This document shows positions 1 to 6,253 of a stretch of 7,817 bases of DNA, piece after piece. How positions within the stretch are numbered: position 1 is the stretch's first letter; the number at the start of each line of letters is the position of its first letter. The notes beneath the pieces were generated by a model, which did not search any database, was not told the DNA's origin, and was given only the letters and a program-made list of their open reading frames with translations. Source of the DNA: Myxococcales bacterium (lineage in GTDB: Bacteria; Myxococcota_A; Polyangia; Polyangiales; Polyangiaceae); NCBI GenBank assembly GCA_013298325.1, contig JAAFHJ010000215.1, forward strand, positions 1 through 7,817, read 5' to 3'. Both the position numbers and the translations under genes were made by a program.

Positions 1-180
1 CAGATCGTCGTCGTCGGCCCGAGCGCCTACCTGCGTCGTTGCCTGATGGTCGCGGTGTTTCTGCCGCCGGTCGCGGTCGCCGGCGTGCTTCTCCCCGAGA
101 AAAACATGCTACGCGCGCTCCCCGTGCTCACCGTCGCCGCCCCCCTCGCCGTTGTGCTCGTCGCGGTCTTTGCGCCGTGA
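1..180 (+). CDS. C-terminal end of a hydrophobic membrane protein (5' truncated by window edge)
   Basis: The frame is open from base 1 to the TGA at 178-180 and gives 59 residues. Two hydrophobic stretches, about residues 16-31 and 41-58, are separated by a short polar linker (PEKNML), so this looks like the last one or two membrane segments of an integral membrane protein ending a few residues after the last helix. A pair of arginines precedes the first stretch, which would favour a cytoplasmic position for that side. Third positions are almost all G or C, as in the confirmed genes here. The stop overlaps the GTG start of hrpB by four bases (GTGA), which supports this frame as real and suggests co-transcription with translational coupling. 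The family cannot be recognised from this fragment, and function is unknown. Confidence 0.66.
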   Translation, partial: QIVVVGPSAYLRRCLMVAVFLPPVAVAGVLLPEKNMLRALPVLTVAAPLAVVLVAVFAP

Positions 181-2726
181 CGCCGCTCCCGATCGATGCC
201 GAAATGCCGCGGCTCCTCGCCGAGCTCGATGCGCGAAAGGCGCTCGTTGTCGTCGCGGAACCGGGCGCCGGGAAGACGACACGCCTCCCGCGCGCGCTTC
301 TCGACCTTGATTTACCCGGTGAAATCATTGTGTTGGAGCCGCGCCGGATCGCGGCACGAATGGCGGCACGCCGCGTGGCGGAAGAGGCCGGCGAACGGAT
401 CGGGGAGCGTGTAGGATACACAGTTCGCTTCGAAGACGTCTCTTCGTCGAAGACGCGACTCCGCTTCGTGACCGAGGGGATCCTGACCCGGCGGTTTGCC
501 ACCGATCCCGATTTGAAGGGGGTCTCCGCCGTCGTACTCGACGAATTCCACGAGCGTCATCTCCACGGCGATCTCGCGGCGGCGTGGCTCCGCGACCTCC
601 GCCTGCGGCGGCCCGAGTTGCTGGTGTGCGTGATGTCGGCGACCCTCGACGCGGCGGCGGTGGCGACCTGGTTCGATGCGCCGATTGCGACCGTCGGTGG
701 GCGCACGTTCCCGGTCGCGGTGACCTACCTCGGTGCCGATGAGCGCCCCCTCGAAGCGCAGGTCGTGAGTGGCGTTCGTGCGGCGCTTGCAGCAACCGCT
801 GGAGATATCCTCGTTTTTTTGCCAGGGGCCGGCGAGATACGGCGGGCGGAAGAAGCGCTCGCGCCCCTCGCCGTGAAGGAGGCGCTTCGCATCTTTCCGC
901 TCCACGGGGATCTGCCGCCTGAGGCGCAAGATCATGCCGTCCGCAAGGGGCCTGCCGGCGCTGGCCGGAAGGTCGTCCTCGCGACAAACGTCGCCGAATC
1001 GTCGCTTACGATCGATGGAGTGACGGCGGTGGTCGACAGCGGCCTTGAGCGCATCGCCGGCTTCGACGCCTGGAGTGGCCTGTCGACGCTGGAACTCGCC
1101 AAGTCATCGCGTGCATCTTGCATTCAACGTGCCGGTCGCGCCGGCCGCACCCAGGCTGGGACCGCGTTTCGGCTGTATGCGGAGGCCGACTTCGACCGGC
1201 GACCGATGCACGGAACGCCCGAATTCGCGCGGGCCGACCTCACCGACGTCGAGCTTTTGCTCGCATCGCTCCGCAAACGCGATTTGCCGCTTCTCGATCC
1301 GCCCAAAGCCGAAGTGCGCGCCCAGGCTCGTGCCCTCCTGGAACGCCTCGGCACGACGACCGCCGACGGCGAAGCGACCCCGCTCGGGCGAAAGGTCCTC
1401 CCGCTTCCGGTACCCGTTCGCCTCGGATGCTTGATTCACCAAGGAATTTCGGTCGGAATCGGAGGGACCGCGATTCTCGCGGCGGCGATCCTCAGCGAGC
1501 GCGATCTTCGCCGCGAAACGCGGGTTTCCTTCGGAAATCAAGCACGTAGCTTCGGTGACCGCGGCGCAGACAGCTCCGATGTCGAGACCCTGATCGACCT
1601 CTTCCGGGAGGTCGCGTTTGCGCATTTTTCGGGCGGTGCAATCCGCGCCGCCGAGCTCGACCCCGGCGCCGTCGCACGCGTGCGAAAGGGCGTCGAGGCG
1701 CTCTCCCGACACGGAAGCCTCCGCGGACACGGGACCGAAGACGAAGGCGACTACGGAACGACCGGGGAGCGCCTCCGGCGATGCCTGCTCGCAGCCTTCC
1801 CCGATCGGGTGGCAAAGCGGAAAAAGGCGGGCGGGCGCGACCTCGCGCTCGCTGGCGTCGGCGTGGCGACGCTTGCGGAAGCGTCGGTCGTGCGCCACGC
1901 GGAATGGATGATCTGCGCGTCGGCAAGCGTCCGCCGCGGGCGGCTTGAGGTGGAGAGCGCCGCCGAAATCGACCCGTTCTGGCTCGTCGAGCTCTTTCCG
2001 GAAAAGCTTGTGGAAGAGAAGCTCGTGACGTTCAACGACGCAACGGGGCGGGCGGTCGGCCTCGCACGCACCCTTTACGACGGCATCGTCCTCGACGAAG
2101 CGAAGTTCACGCCACCGCCGGAATTGCTGGCGCGCACGCTGGCGAAGGCGCTCCTCGCCAAGGGGGCGCATCGCCTCGCAAAGGAGGGTGCGCTCGACCG
2201 TCTCGTCCATCGCGTCGCCTTCGCGCGCCGCGTCCTCCGATCCAGCGTGTCGCCGGGCGGAGACCGCGTTTCGGCGGAGCTGAACCCTCTCGACGACGCC
2301 GCCATCGAAGATGCGGTTTCGCGCGCCTGTGAAGGGTGCACAAGTCTGAACGATCTCAAAGACTTCGACCTGGTCGACTGGCTCACGAACACGTTGCCGC
2401 GGAGCGTCGAGTCGGCCGCCCCGGAGACGGTGAAGCTTCCGAGCGGGCGCGTCGTTCCCGTCCATTACGAGCGCGATCAGGACCCGTGGGTTGCTTCGTA
2501 CCTGCAGGATTTCTGCGGCGGCGGCGATCGCGTACTCGCCGTGAACGGCACGCCGCTCGTGGCGCACCTCCTCGCCCCGAACAAGCGATCGGTGCAAATC
2601 ACCCGCGATCTACCGAGCTTCTTCCGGACCCACTACCCGGCGATCCGGAAGGAGCTGATGCGGAAGTATCCGAAACATGCGTGGCCCGAGGACCCGTCGG
2701 TACCGATTCCACCACGCTTTCGGTGA
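177..2726 (+). CDS. hrpB: ATP-dependent DEAH-box helicase HrpB
   Basis: This 849-residue protein is a nucleic-acid-stimulated ATPase of the DEAH/RHA helicase superfamily 2, probably cytoplasmic. Its exact cellular role in most bacteria is poorly defined. Visible motifs in order are Walker A GAGKTT (residues 30-35), the HrpB-type box DEFHER (122-127), SATLD (154-158), LVFLPGAGE (212-220), LHGD (242-245), TNVAESSLTIDG (270-281) and motif VI QRAGRAGR (317-324). A winged-helix/ratchet region follows. The C-terminal HrpB domain shows LPSGRVVPVHYE, a DPW motif, QITRDLPSFF and the closing HAWPEDP. The GTG at 177 is chosen because LPIDAEMPRLLAELD aligns with the usual HrpB N-terminus and because it forms a GTGA overlap with the upstream stop. 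The frame stays open back to 39, but that extension is Arg-rich and overlaps the upstream gene. An ATG at 204 is the alternative. No good ribosome-binding site precedes either start. The length is slightly above E. coli HrpB (about 810-820 residues). No key motif is missing. Confidence 0.96.
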   Translation: MTPLPIDAEMPRLLAELDARKALVVVAEPGAGKTTRLPRALLDLDLPGEIIVLEPRRIAARMAARRVAEEAGERIGERVGYTVRFEDVSSSKTRLRFVTEGILTRRFATDPDLKGVSAVVLDEFHERHLHGDLAAAWLRDLRLRRPELLVCVMSATLDAAAVATWFDAPIATVGGRTFPVAVTYLGADERPLEAQVVSGVRAALAATAGDILVFLPGAGEIRRAEEALAPLAVKEALRIFPLHGDLPPEAQDHAVRKGPAGAGRKVVLATNVAESSLTIDGVTAVVDSGLERIAGFDAWSGLSTLELAKSSRASCIQRAGRAGRTQAGTAFRLYAEADFDRRPMHGTPEFARADLTDVELLLASLRKRDLPLLDPPKAEVRAQARALLERLGTTTADGEATPLGRKVLPLPVPVRLGCLIHQGISVGIGGTAILAAAILSERDLRRETRVSFGNQARSFGDRGADSSDVETLIDLFREVAFAHFSGGAIRAAELDPGAVARVRKGVEALSRHGSLRGHGTEDEGDYGTTGERLRRCLLAAFPDRVAKRKKAGGRDLALAGVGVATLAEASVVRHAEWMICASASVRRGRLEVESAAEIDPFWLVELFPEKLVEEKLVTFNDATGRAVGLARTLYDGIVLDEAKFTPPPELLARTLAKALLAKGAHRLAKEGALDRLVHRVAFARRVLRSSVSPGGDRVSAELNPLDDAAIEDAVSRACEGCTSLNDLKDFDLVDWLTNTLPRSVESAAPETVKLPSGRVVPVHYERDQDPWVASYLQDFCGGGDRVLAVNGTPLVAHLLAPNKRSVQITRDLPSFFRTHYPAIRKELMRKYPKHAWPEDPSVPIPPRFR

Positions 2727-2751
2727 ATATGACCGTGGCCTTCCGCCGCGA

Positions 2752-3261
2752 TCAATGCCCAGAACGGAACACGAGGACGAGGACGCCACCGACCGCCGCG
2801 AGAAGAACGAGGAGCACCGCGACGATGACCTTTTCGACCGACCTGCTTCGGTCGGCGGTCGGTCGAGCCGGCGCGAGGGAGGCTCGTTGGGGGGCGTTCA
2901 GGTCGACTTCAAACGTCATCGGTGCCGATGGAGGGCTGGCAGACGCTGGTGCCGTTTCCAGAATGATTGCGGGGGCTTCGGCGCGCGTCCGCGGTCCGAC
3001 ATCGACGTGTTTCGATTTGCCACCAGGGACAAACACCTCGACGACGTCAGCCCCAAGGACCTCGGCGTCGTCCATCAGGCTGCGGCGGAGCATGACTGCC
3101 GGCTCGTCGGTCCGTGAAATGTACGGGGCCGGCGCGGCACGCGCGCCCGTCGACGCATAGGCGGCCCCCTTCGCGGTCGCTATTTCCGACGATCCGGGTT
3201 TGATCGGCGCGCTTGGCGGCGCGTCGGGCGTTTCCCCCTGCTTCAAATCCCGGTCAACCAT
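2752..3261 (-). CDS. Small Ala/Pro-rich protein with C-terminal membrane anchor, function unknown
   Basis: The 169-residue product is not recognised. Residues 1-140 are rich in Ala, Pro and charged residues and appear largely disordered, with one more structured patch near 54-87 (hydrophobic/acidic, including EVLGADVVEVFVPGG). Residues 145-165 form a single strongly hydrophobic helix preceded by Arg140 and Lys144 and followed by only RSGH. This predicts a tail-anchored inner-membrane protein with its bulk in the cytoplasm. There is no signal peptide at the N-terminus. Third positions of codons are mostly G/C in this frame, supporting coding. The ATG at 3261 is the best start by composition, although no ribosome-binding site is visible. 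The frame stays open upstream to 3549 with an ATG at 3372, but that stretch looks non-coding and further upstream runs into the divergent SDR gene. It converges on hrpB with 25 bp between the stops and no obvious terminator. Its role may be regulatory or scaffolding, but that is a guess. Confidence 0.72.
   Translation of the reverse strand: MVDRDLKQGETPDAPPSAPIKPGSSEIATAKGAAYASTGARAAPAPYISRTDEPAVMLRRSLMDDAEVLGADVVEVFVPGGKSKHVDVGPRTRAEAPAIILETAPASASPPSAPMTFEVDLNAPQRASLAPARPTADRSRSVEKVIVAVLLVLLAAVGGVLVLVFRSGH
2834..2866. repeat. Inverted repeat with two alternative stems
   Basis: A perfect 9-bp inverted repeat (TCGACCGAC at 2834-2842 and GTCGGTCGA at 2858-2866) encloses 15 bases. A competing smaller hairpin, CCGACC (2838-2843) and GGTCGG (2850-2855) with loop TGCTTC, uses the same left arm. 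It lies inside the minus-strand small gene, over the codons just before its membrane helix (the Ala-Asp-Arg-Ser-Arg-Ser region). Four T bases precede it on the + strand, which is the wrong side for a + strand terminator. Read on the - strand it is followed by AAAA, so it is not a rho-independent terminator in either direction. It may be only a by-product of GC-rich Arg/Ser codons. Confidence 0.5.
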
Positions 3262-3471
3262 GGCGGGGCGAAGATGACACGACCCGGCAAAGAAGAGCAA
3301 TCCGTTTGTCCCCCAGGCGACGTAGCGGGGTGGCCTTGGCGCGGAAACGGAATGAGCGGCCTTCGGAGCCATCGACGCGCCGGTCGCTTCCGTGTAAATC
3401 GCGCCGTCCCGACCGGTTACCGCGAAGCTGTCGAACGTCGCGCACCGCCCGGGCAACGGAGAGATCGATCC
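3262..3471. promoter_or_regulatory. Divergent intergenic region between the tail-anchored protein gene and the sugar-nucleotide operon
   Basis: This stretch of about 210 bp separates two divergently read genes and should hold both promoters. An AT-richer patch, TGTAAAT near 3390, could be part of a -10 element for the + strand operon, but no matching -35 is convincing. An 8-bp palindrome, GCCCGGGC (3447-3454), sits just upstream of the SDR ribosome-binding site and is the only symmetrical element I noted that might act as an operator or leader hairpin. Reading frames cross the region on both strands but have no start context and no gene-like composition. The promoter assignment is inferred from gene layout and not from clear sequence motifs. 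Confidence 0.4.
3458..3463 (+). promoter_or_regulatory. Ribosome-binding site for the SDR gene
   Basis: GGAGAG lies 8 bases before the ATG at 3472. This is the clearest Shine-Dalgarno sequence in the window. Together with the Rossmann motif beginning at residue 7, it fixes the start at 3472 and argues against the longer open frame that begins near 3274. Confidence 0.8.
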
Positions 3472-4443
3472 ATGAGGTATTTCATCACCGGCGGCGCAGG
3501 TTTTGTGGGCTCCCACCTCGCGGAGGAACTCCTGGAAAAGGGGCACCACGTGACCGTGCTCGACGACCTGTCAACAGGCTCCATCGAGAACATCGAGCAC
3601 CTCAAGCCGCATCCGAAATTCCGCTACCATATCGATACAGTAGCCAATGTCCCACTCACCGCCGAGTTCATCGACGGCGCCGACATTGTCTACCACTTGG
3701 CCGCCGCCGTCGGCGTGAAGCTCATCGTCGAGAGTCCTGTACGGACCATCGAGACCAACATCCGCCTCACGGAAGTCGTGCTCGAGCAGGCCGCGAAGAA
3801 GAAGCGACCCGTGTTCGTTGCGTCGACGAGCGAAGTGTACGGGAAGAGCACTCAATTCCCGTTCCGCGAAGACGGCGACCTCGTTATGGGGCCGACGAAC
3901 AAAGGGCGCTGGAGCTATGCATGCTCCAAGGCGATCGATGAGTTTTTGGCGATCGCGTACTACCGCGAAAAGAAGCTCCCGACCGTTGTGGGACGCCTTT
4001 TCAACACGGTCGGGCCGCGCCAGACCGGCATGTACGGGATGGTCGTTCCGAACTTTGTGATTCAGGGCCTTCAGGGCAAACCGATCACGGTGTTCGGCGA
4101 CGGCACCCAGAGCCGCTGTTTCACCCATGTGAAGGACGTTGTCCGTGCGCTCGCCGGCGTCATGGAAACGGACAAGACGCTCGGCGAAGTCTACAACTTC
4201 GGAAACGACCACGAAATCACGATCACCGACCTCGCCAAGAAGGTCCGTGACATGACCGGCGGGAAGTCGGAAATCGTCTATATCCCCTACGACAAGGCCT
4301 ACGAAGTTGGCTTTGAGGATATGCACCGTCGCGTCCCTTGCATCGACAAGGTGACCGCTGCGATCGGCTGGCGTCCGACCCGCAACCTCGACCAGATCTT
4401 GAACGACGTCATCGATTTCTACCGACCCCGCGTTGGGGTTTGA
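3472..4443 (+). CDS. NAD-dependent NDP-sugar epimerase/dehydratase/decarboxylase (extended SDR)
   Basis: The 323-residue soluble enzyme belongs to the extended short-chain dehydrogenase/reductase family that epimerises, dehydrates or decarboxylates nucleotide sugars. The N-terminal Rossmann fold shows FITGGAGFVGSH with the G7/G10/G13 pattern and an acidic end of strand 2 (D31-D32), indicating NAD(H) over NADP(H). HLAA (75-78) contributes to the cofactor site. STSEVYG (118-124) carries the catalytic Ser/Thr, and YACSK (149-153) is the YxxxK catalytic pair. GRLFNTVGPRQ (174-184) and RCFTHVKDV (215-223) are typical substrate-domain motifs. Glu121 in SEVYG is the position that is acidic in UDP-glucuronate decarboxylases and dTDP-glucose dehydratases but usually not in GalE epimerases, so a decarboxylase or dehydratase is at least as likely as an epimerase. 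Length is normal for the family. It is the first gene of a two-gene unit, 19 bp before the lipid-linked sugar transferase, which fits a surface-polysaccharide pathway. The exact substrate cannot be read from sequence. Confidence 0.95.
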   Translation: MRYFITGGAGFVGSHLAEELLEKGHHVTVLDDLSTGSIENIEHLKPHPKFRYHIDTVANVPLTAEFIDGADIVYHLAAAVGVKLIVESPVRTIETNIRLTEVVLEQAAKKKRPVFVASTSEVYGKSTQFPFREDGDLVMGPTNKGRWSYACSKAIDEFLAIAYYREKKLPTVVGRLFNTVGPRQTGMYGMVVPNFVIQGLQGKPITVFGDGTQSRCFTHVKDVVRALAGVMETDKTLGEVYNFGNDHEITITDLAKKVRDMTGGKSEIVYIPYDKAYEVGFEDMHRRVPCIDKVTAAIGWRPTRNLDQILNDVIDFYRPRVGV

Positions 4444-4450
4444 CCGGCAC

Positions 4451-4456
4451 GGGGGG
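4451..4456 (+). promoter_or_regulatory. G-rich ribosome-binding site for the fusion transferase gene
   Basis: A run of six G bases lies 6 bases before the ATG at 4463. It is a plausible but degenerate Shine-Dalgarno sequence. It supports the ATG at 4463 over the in-frame TTG at 4433, which would overlap the SDR gene and add a polar, non-membrane leader. Confidence 0.5.
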
Positions 4457-4462
4457 CGAAGC

Positions 4463-6253
4463 ATGGCTGCGGGGATTCTGCTCTACGTAGGACTCGGGCT
4501 CCTCTTCGCTCTCGGAACGGTTCCGGTCACGCGTGCGATCGCGCGACGGACCGGCTTTGTGGCCAAGCCTCGCGCCGACCGCTGGCACAGCAAGCCGACG
4601 GCGCTCATGGGTGGCGTCGGCATTATTGCTGCGTTTTTGGTCGCGTGGGGGATCGCCCACTTCCGGGGTAGCGTCGACCGAGGCGGGTTGCTCGTCGCAT
4701 GCGCGGTTTCTATGGGCGTGCTCGGCTTCGTGGATGACATCGTCCAACTGAAGCCGTACGCGAAGCTCGTCTTTCAGCTTCTCGCGGCAATCACCCTAAC
4801 GTCCTTCGGAAACGTTCTCCCCTGGACGCCGTGGATGCCGGTCAACCACGCCATCACAGTGTTTTGGCTCGTTGGAGTCACCAACGCCCTGAACCTGCTC
4901 GACAACATCGACGGCCTCTCCGCCGGGATCGCGTCGATTGCGGGTCTGTTTATGGCGTACTTTTTCCACATGACCGGCCAAGATGGAATGGCGGTCGTCC
5001 TCGCGTGCTTCGCCGGTGCGACGCTCGGATTTCTCGTCTTCAATTTCCATCCTGCGTCGATCTTTATGGGCGACTCCGGATCGCTCTTCTTGGGCTTTCT
5101 CCTTGGAGGGGCGGCCCTCTACCAAAACACGCATCGATCCCGGGGCCTCGTCGCAGTCCTCGCCCCACCCGTGCTGATTCTCGCGATCCCGATTCTCGAC
5201 ACGACGCTCGTGACGATCACGCGCAAGCTCCACGGGCGCTCGGTTTCTCAAGGGGGGCGCGACCACACCTCGCATCGACTCGTCGCGCTCGGTCTCTCCG
5301 AAAGGGACGCAACACTAACCCTTTATGGCCTCGCGGTTCTTTCGGGAATCTGCGCAACGGTCGCCTTCCACGCCCGACAGAGCATCGCCTATGCGCTGAT
5401 CCCGGCTTTTGCCGTCGCGATCGCCATCGTCGCTGCCTACCTCGGTCGCGTGAAGGTCTACGCGCCCGTTGCCGACGAAAACAAACCGGCAAAGCGGGCG
5501 CTCCTACCGACGCTGGCGGACTTTTCTTACAAGCGCCGCATCTTTGAAGTCATCTTTGACTTCACGCTGATCCTCCTCGCCTATTATTCGGCATTTCTCC
5601 TCCGCTTCGATGGCGATCTGACCGAGCCGTTCTGGCAACGATTCAGCAAATCGATTCCCGTTCTCGCCGGCGCGCAAATGGCCCTCTTGCTTGCAACGGG
5701 TCTCTACGGCGGTCTCTGGCGGTATACGAGCCTTGCCGACCTGCGACGGATTTTCACGTCGTCGGTCGTGGCGGCGATCGGGGGAGTCGCGGCGGTTGCC
5801 ATTGCATTTCGCGGGCTGGCGGGCTTTTCGCGCGCCGTCTTCATCATCGACGGGATGCTGATCTTCCTGTTCCTAGCGGGGCTCCGCGTGAGTTTTCGCG
5901 TGATTCGTGACTGGCTCGTCGCCCGCATGGACGTCCAGCAACGACGACGCGTCATCATCTACGGCGCCGGGGACGCCGGCGAGCTGCTCCTTCGGGAGAT
6001 CCGCAACAACGGCGAGCTGAATTTGCTCCCGGTCGGCTTCGTCGACGACGACCCCCAGAAAGAGGGCGTGGTCATCCACGGCTTGCGCGTCCTCGGAAGC
6101 GGGGCCAATCTCGCGAATTTGCTTCCGTCGCTTCGCGTTCAAGAGATTGTGCTCTCAACGGGGCACATCGATGCGGAGCGCCTGGCCGCGCTCGACGCCG
6201 TGTGTGAGCACGGAAACGTCAAGCTGCGGCGCGCCCGCATCGACTGGCACTGA
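4463..6253 (+). CDS. Fusion of WecA/MraY-family polyprenyl-phosphate sugar-1-phosphate transferase with CapD/PglF-type membrane and Rossmann modules
   Basis: The 596-residue protein has two parts. Residues 1 to about 330 form a multi-pass glycosyltransferase family 4 (WecA/TagO/MraY) enzyme, which moves a sugar-1-phosphate from a UDP-sugar to undecaprenyl phosphate at the inner membrane and so starts a lipid-linked glycan. Its signatures are DDIVQLKPYAK (D91, D92), NALNLLDNIDGLSAG (D147, D150), FMGDSGS (202-208, D204) and RDHTSHRL (266-273). The last is the HxxHR pattern of bacterial WecA-like enzymes. After a linker at about 331-360 come four more hydrophobic segments (about 361-380, 398-416, 430-449, 456-477) with LLRFDG and LYGGLWRYTSLADL, typical of the N-terminal region of CapD/PglF/FlaA1 sugar dehydratases. 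A Rossmann domain follows with IIYGAGDAGELLLREI (498-513) and VGFVDDD. The protein stops at VKLRRARIDWH, where the catalytic SDR domain of a PglF-type enzyme would begin, so that domain is absent. Expression is probably coupled to the SDR gene 19 bp upstream. The sugar substrate is unknown. Family assignment of both halves is firm; the function of the second half is inferred. Confidence 0.93.
   Translation: MAAGILLYVGLGLLFALGTVPVTRAIARRTGFVAKPRADRWHSKPTALMGGVGIIAAFLVAWGIAHFRGSVDRGGLLVACAVSMGVLGFVDDIVQLKPYAKLVFQLLAAITLTSFGNVLPWTPWMPVNHAITVFWLVGVTNALNLLDNIDGLSAGIASIAGLFMAYFFHMTGQDGMAVVLACFAGATLGFLVFNFHPASIFMGDSGSLFLGFLLGGAALYQNTHRSRGLVAVLAPPVLILAIPILDTTLVTITRKLHGRSVSQGGRDHTSHRLVALGLSERDATLTLYGLAVLSGICATVAFHARQSIAYALIPAFAVAIAIVAAYLGRVKVYAPVADENKPAKRALLPTLADFSYKRRIFEVIFDFTLILLAYYSAFLLRFDGDLTEPFWQRFSKSIPVLAGAQMALLLATGLYGGLWRYTSLADLRRIFTSSVVAAIGGVAAVAIAFRGLAGFSRAVFIIDGMLIFLFLAGLRVSFRVIRDWLVARMDVQQRRRVIIYGAGDAGELLLREIRNNGELNLLPVGFVDDDPQKEGVVIHGLRVLGSGANLANLLPSLRVQEIVLSTGHIDAERLAALDAVCEHGNVKLRRARIDWH

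Noticed and set aside
39..176. In-frame extension of hrpB upstream of the GTG at 177
   Set aside because: It translates to an Arg/Ala-rich leader unlike HrpB proteins and runs entirely within the upstream membrane-protein gene, whose frame has better codon use.
814..820. Run of seven T bases in hrpB as a possible slippage or phase-variation site
   Set aside because: It encodes the conserved LVFLP motif (codons GTT TTT TTG) and is short. The reading frame is intact across it, and there is no reason to expect phase variation of this helicase.
1104..2597. Long open frame antisense to hrpB (about 497 codons)
   Set aside because: It is a GC-rich shadow of hrpB. Its translation is rich in Arg, Glu and His with no recognisable domain, and hrpB on the other strand has complete family motifs.
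2727..2751. Possible bidirectional terminator between hrpB and the convergent small gene
   Set aside because: The 25-bp gap contains no clear stem and no T-run.
3262..3549. N-terminal extension of the small minus-strand gene
   Set aside because: It would overlap the SDR start and its ribosome-binding site, and the composition upstream of 3261 looks less coding. The ATG at 3372 remains a minor alternative.
4433..4462. TTG start for the fusion transferase, overlapping the SDR gene
   Set aside because: A TTG start with a polar leader is less likely than the ATG at 4463, which sits after a G-rich ribosome-binding site and directly begins the first membrane helix.
3571..4464. Open frame antisense to the SDR gene (about 297 codons)
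   Set aside because: It is a mirror of the SDR codon pattern with no domain motifs, while the SDR gene is certain.
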